DNA of 16,113 nucleotides from an uncultured Porphyromonadaceae bacterium. Its GTDB lineage: Bacteria; Bacteroidota; Bacteroidia; Bacteroidales; Muribaculaceae. Numbering within the stretch: the first letter of the stretch is position 1; each line of letters starts with the position of its first letter. The notes under the pieces are model-generated. The model worked only from the letters and a program-made list of their open reading frames with translations, searched no databases and had not been told where the DNA came from. The position numbers were made by a program, and so were the translations under genes. The stretch lies in the NCBI GenBank assembly GCA_937989585.1, contig CALKRW010000014.1:1-16113 (forward strand). Direction: 5' to 3'. Shown one piece after another: positions 13,847 to 16,113 of the stretch.

Positions 13847-14331
13847 TGGCACGGACCATGAGACGATTCAGGCAGGAACTTCCCGCCAATGAAACAGAGA
13901 GAATATTGCGTAACGGCAAATACTGCGTAATGGCCGTCTCGGGCGATGATGACTATCCCTATGCCGTTCCCGTAAACTATGCATATGACGGAAGTTCTAT
14001 CTATATTCATTCGGCATCGCAGGGACATAAGATTGATGCCATAAGACGCAATCCCAAATGTTCGCTATGCATAGTTGACAGGGACGATGTGATACCCGAA
14101 GAGTTCACATCATATTTCCGTAGCGTGATTGTATTCGGGAAGGCTCATTTCGTGGAATCGACTGAGGATAAGGTCGCGGCACTCCGGTTGTTGGGCGACA
14201 AATACAGTCCCGGCATCGACCCCGAAGCGGAAATTGCCCGTTTTATCAAAACAGTCTGTATCGTCAGAATCGACATCGACAGCATTGCCGGCAAAGAAGC
14301 CATCGAACTGACCCGGGAAAGGATGCATTAA
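13843..14331 (+). CDS. Pyridoxamine 5'-phosphate oxidase-related flavoprotein, NimA-like
   Basis: The protein has 162 residues and the flavin split-barrel pattern of the Nim group: MRRFRQELP at the start, then DDDYPYAVPVNYAYDG, IYIHSASQGHKIDAI, EFTSYFRSVIVFGKA and GKEAIELT at the end. These match the order of motifs in Bacteroides nitroimidazole resistance proteins, which are thought to reduce nitro groups to amines or act in redox protection. Many chromosomal homologues do not confer resistance. The gene overlaps the exporter gene by 4 bases (ATGA), so both are on one mRNA. The start could also be at 13846 or 13858. Confidence 0.87.
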   Translation: MMARTMRRFRQELPANETERILRNGKYCVMAVSGDDDYPYAVPVNYAYDGSSIYIHSASQGHKIDAIRRNPKCSLCIVDRDDVIPEEFTSYFRSVIVFGKAHFVESTEDKVAALRLLGDKYSPGIDPEAEIARFIKTVCIVRIDIDSIAGKEAIELTRERMH

Positions 14332-14342
14332 TGATCCCTCCC

Positions 14343-14471
14343 TTACAATTTCTTTTCAAACATAGCGAGTTTCACGGTGTCAGGGAGATTCTGAAACTCC
14401 TTATAGTCGTTTCCATGATTTGCGCAACCAAAATCGCTTGCTATTTCAAATTGCGACCAAATTTGCTTGCC
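14343..14471 (-). pseudogene. Unrecognised C-terminal gene fragment
   Basis: A minus-strand frame open from 14471 to a TAA at 14343 encodes 42 residues with protein-like composition, including QFEIASDFGCANHGNDYKEF and NLPDTVKLAMFEKKL. There is no start codon at its beginning and a stop lies just upstream. I do not recognise the family. It may be the tail of a decayed gene; it lies in the 370-base gap after the Nim-like gene. Confidence 0.3.
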
Positions 14472-14528
14472 TCAATCATGACATCTTTTAGAGGATATTA
14501 AGGGAAAAGGTCATTAATCTTTGCTCCC

Positions 14529-14576
14529 AATGCCTTATTTTGCAGATTTCGAGTAATTCGAATACCTTATTTTGCA
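14529..14576 (+). repeat. Direct repeat AATRCCTTATTTTGCA flanking a TTCGA palindrome
   Basis: AATGCCTTATTTTGCA (14529-14544) and AATACCTTATTTTGCA (14561-14576) differ at one base. Between them is GATTTCGAGTAATTCG, part of a TTCGA palindrome. Each copy contains TTATTTTGCA, like a -7 promoter element. Roles as tandem promoters, operator or recombination site are all possible. Confidence 0.5.
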
Positions 14577-14632
14577 ACATAAAATGCTTGGTATCAGCAC
14601 GGTCTATCATATATCAATTTTTTTTCGTACAA

Positions 14633-14697
14633 TTTATCATGTCATTTATCGTATCATTCTTATGACACGATAAATTGATGAAAAATGACTAATTTTG
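14633..14697 (+). promoter_or_regulatory. Operator-like repeats and promoter of the acetyltransferase gene
   Basis: TTTATCATGTCAT (14633-14645) is followed by TTTATCGTATCAT (14645-14657) and the inverted ATGACACGATAAA (14662-14674), giving a direct repeat and a hairpin with 12 of 13 matches. A -7 box TAATTTTG lies at 14690-14697. A repressor bound here would cover the promoter. The box is so close to the gene that the first ATG (14702) would be leaderless. Confidence 0.55.
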
Positions 14698-14713
14698 TGA
14701 TATGGAAATCTAT

Positions 14714-15232
14714 ATGGAGACCGAACGGCTTATACTGCGGTCCTGGAAATCCGAGGACAGGATACCATTTGCTGAAATGAACGGCAATCGAAACGTCATG
14801 AGATATTTTCCTCAACCCCTGTCGGCAGATGAATCAAATGCCTTTGTGGATCACATCATTGCGGAATTTGAAGAAACAGGCTTTGGATTATATGCTGTCG
14901 AAATCAAGGAAACCGGTGAGTTTATCGGATACGTCGGATTCCATCGCTTTACATTCGATGCACCTTTCTCACCGGGTTGGGAAATCGGCTGGCGACTCTC
15001 GGACAGATTTTGGCATAAAGGTTACGCGACCGAGGCGGCAAAAGCCTGCATTAAATATGCCGTTGAAAAGCAGTTGTGCGACAAACTTTACTCCTTTACA
15101 GCCGTCCCGAACATCCCTTCAGAGAATATCATGAAACGCATCGGCATGACCTATCATGGAACATTCATGCACCCGGCATTACCCGACGGCCACCGCCTGA
15201 AGGAACACAAGTTATACTCAATCGCCTTATAA
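14714..15232 (+). CDS. GNAT acetyltransferase of the RimJ/RimL type
   Basis: The protein begins METERLILRSW, the classic opening of RimJ/RimL-type N-acetyltransferases. It has GFGLYAVEIKETGEFIGYVGF, then GWEIGWRLSDRFWHKGYATE, where HKGYATE is the acetyl-CoA loop (RxxGxA/G variant), and a final SENIMKRIGM. I chose Met5 of the longest frame (14714) because it gives the family's usual start and lies about 17 bases after the -7 box. The substrate is unknown: ribosomal protein N termini or a small molecule are possible. The upstream repeats suggest regulated expression. Confidence 0.85.
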   Translation: METERLILRSWKSEDRIPFAEMNGNRNVMRYFPQPLSADESNAFVDHIIAEFEETGFGLYAVEIKETGEFIGYVGFHRFTFDAPFSPGWEIGWRLSDRFWHKGYATEAAKACIKYAVEKQLCDKLYSFTAVPNIPSENIMKRIGMTYHGTFMHPALPDGHRLKEHKLYSIAL

Positions 15233-15254
15233 AAAATAAAACTTGATACCTTCT

Positions 15255-15348
15255 AAAGGGTATAGTTTACATTGCTTCAATATATTTTATACCCTTAATG
15301 GTATGATATGAAATAAAAAATCATTATCTTTACACCCAAAAGGGTATA
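15255..15348 (+). promoter_or_regulatory. Three GGGTATA half-sites and promoter of the HipB-like gene
   Basis: AAAGGGTATA (15255-15264), inverted TATACCCTT (15288-15296) and AAAAGGGTATA (15338-15348) lie before the gene. A -7-like TATCTTTA (15325-15332) is between the last two. The last site is only 4 bases before the start codon. This layout fits autorepression by the encoded regulator. Confidence 0.55.
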
Positions 15349-15352
15349 TCGT

Positions 15353-15580
15353 ATGACTCTGTTAGCTAAATACGTTAAGGAAATGCGCAAGCAATTCGGG
15401 CTTACGCAGGTTGACCTGTCCCAGAAATCAGGGGTAGGCCTGCGCTTTGTACGCGAACTTGAACAAGGGAAGACGACCCTTCGCCTTGACAAAGTGAATC
15501 AGGTTCTTGCAATGTTCGGAGCCGAAATGACCCCGGCTAAAATGGAGAGGGAAATATTCGATAACGATGATTTTGAGTAA
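15353..15580 (+). CDS. HipB-like (y4mF-type) helix-turn-helix regulator without a HipA partner
   Basis: The 75-residue protein has an XRE helix-turn-helix: MRKQFGLTQVDLSQKSGVGL then RFVRELEQGKTTLRLDKVNQ, and NQVLAMFGAE. This is the pattern of y4mF-type HipB antitoxins, which are normally followed by a HipA kinase. No HipA gene follows; a small membrane protein overlaps the stop by one base instead (TAATG). It may be an orphan antitoxin or a regulator of the membrane protein. Half-sites upstream suggest autoregulation. Confidence 0.8.
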   Translation: MTLLAKYVKEMRKQFGLTQVDLSQKSGVGLRFVRELEQGKTTLRLDKVNQVLAMFGAEMTPAKMEREIFDNDDFE

Positions 15581-15777
15581 TGGATATGGAAATCAAGAAT
15601 GATACGAAAGTAATCATCACAGGAAAAAAGATTTGTCTGGTTGCCGGTATACTGGCTGGAATCTGCGGAATATATTGGCTGGTCAAGGCATTATTTTATG
15701 ATGACACCAACCTCCCGGCTATTCTGTCAAGCATTCCCATGGCTCTGTTTCTCACTCTTTACGCTCAGAAACATTAG
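15580..15777 (+). CDS. Small two-helix membrane protein of unknown function
   Basis: The 65-residue product has a polar start (MDMEIKNDTKVIITGKK), then two hydrophobic segments, ICLVAGILAGICGIYWLVKA and AILSSIPMALFLTLYA, joined by a short acidic loop, and a basic end QKH. It is translated from a TAATG junction with the HipB-like gene, so the two are coupled. Size and topology fit small membrane toxins, but also many other small membrane proteins. I do not recognise the family. Confidence 0.65.
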   Translation: MDMEIKNDTKVIITGKKICLVAGILAGICGIYWLVKALFYDDTNLPAILSSIPMALFLTLYAQKH

Positions 15778-15830
15778 ATATTTATTCAATACAACCCCAA
15801 TTAATGAATAAAACAAGGCTCTTAAATAAA

Positions 15831-15968
15831 TTAACAGTTGGTATTGCTTAGGAGATTCCTGTCGTGCTTTTGCTGGAGGAGGATGAGGGTGGCGGAGGTG
15901 AGGAGGAAGGCGGCGCACCAGAGGAAGGAGGCCAGGTATTCGGCTCGAAATAGGCATGAAATTAAATT
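15831..15968 (-). pseudogene. Possible membrane-protein fragment near the right edge
   Basis: A minus-strand frame is open for 45 residues, including FRAEYLASFLWCAAFLLTSA and TLILLQQKHDRN, with one strong hydrophobic segment and GC-rich, leucine-rich codon use. It has no ATG at its beginning and a stop lies upstream. It is probably the end of a decayed gene. In the remaining 15969-16113 I see nothing that I can identify. Confidence 0.25.
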
Positions 15969-16113
15969 TTATCTGACAATTCTAATCTTTACGGATTTTG
16001 TAGTTACGAATATAAGTTGTAAATTTACAGTAACATACTTACCCCGCTTCCCGTAAGAACGTACAACCGTCCGCGATAGCATGTAGGCCATATAAAGATA
16101 GCCGTCCAGATTC

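Noticed and set aside
15838..16056. A 72-codon plus-strand frame at the right end
   Set aside because: Its translation is arginine-rich and low in complexity, and it lies opposite a more protein-like minus-strand hydrophobic frame.

Overview
The window looks like a Bacteroidales (Bacteroidota) chromosome, possibly Muribaculaceae-like. The evidence is several promoter-like boxes of the TAnnTTTG type, weak Shine-Dalgarno sequences, a FISUMP-type secreted protein, a Nim-like flavoprotein and secreted lipoprotein-type enzymes. Everything here is read by eye from the sequence; no search was run. Base composition changes sharply along the window: about 1-5100 is AT-rich, 5550-8100 is strongly GC-rich, and the rest is mixed with AT-rich gene remnants. 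This suggests an accessory region assembled from pieces.

The most striking part is a tightly packed minus-strand operon at about 48-4716, reading right to left. It encodes a JAB/JAMM metalloprotease with an E2-like C-terminal domain, a stand-alone E2-like protein, a 56-residue unrecognised small protein, a ThiF/E1-like activating enzyme with zinc-binding cysteine pairs, and a Clp/Hsp100-type AAA+ unfoldase. Genes overlap by 1 or 4 bases or are 3 to 12 bases apart. Together they have the parts of a bacterial ubiquitin-like conjugation, deconjugation and unfolding pathway. No beta-grasp ubiquitin-like protein is visible, so the 56-residue protein is the candidate modifier. The unfoldase reading frame breaks exactly where its second ATPase domain should begin, and the homologous sequence continues in another frame to the window edge. 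A long leader with a promoter, a hairpin, a possible 25-residue peptide and a palindrome precedes the operon.

Between 4894 and 5553 lie this leader, a gene fragment that may come from a mobilization protein, and an inverted repeat. A GC-rich plus-strand operon follows (5554-8103): a stand-alone NRPS-type adenylation enzyme, a GNAT acetyltransferase and an esterase of the Fes/IroE type, with no carrier protein. Convergent to it is a HipBA toxin-antitoxin pair (8128-9691) with a promoter sitting inside a perfect inverted-repeat operator. A minus-strand operon (9909-12755) then encodes a FISUMP-type secreted protein, a predicted lipoprotein aldo/keto reductase and a secreted alpha/beta hydrolase with a cysteine nucleophile.

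From 12826 to 13335 there are decayed gene ends, including a winged-helix tail preceded by nine 12-base repeats. A plus-strand pair follows: a Gdx/SugE-like small multidrug resistance exporter and a NimA-like flavin protein, overlapping by 4 bases. After a 370-base gap with another gene fragment, direct repeats and an operator-like palindrome come a RimJ/RimL-type acetyltransferase, a HipB-like regulator without a HipA kinase, and a small two-helix membrane protein. The last 336 bases contain only a probable membrane-protein fragment.
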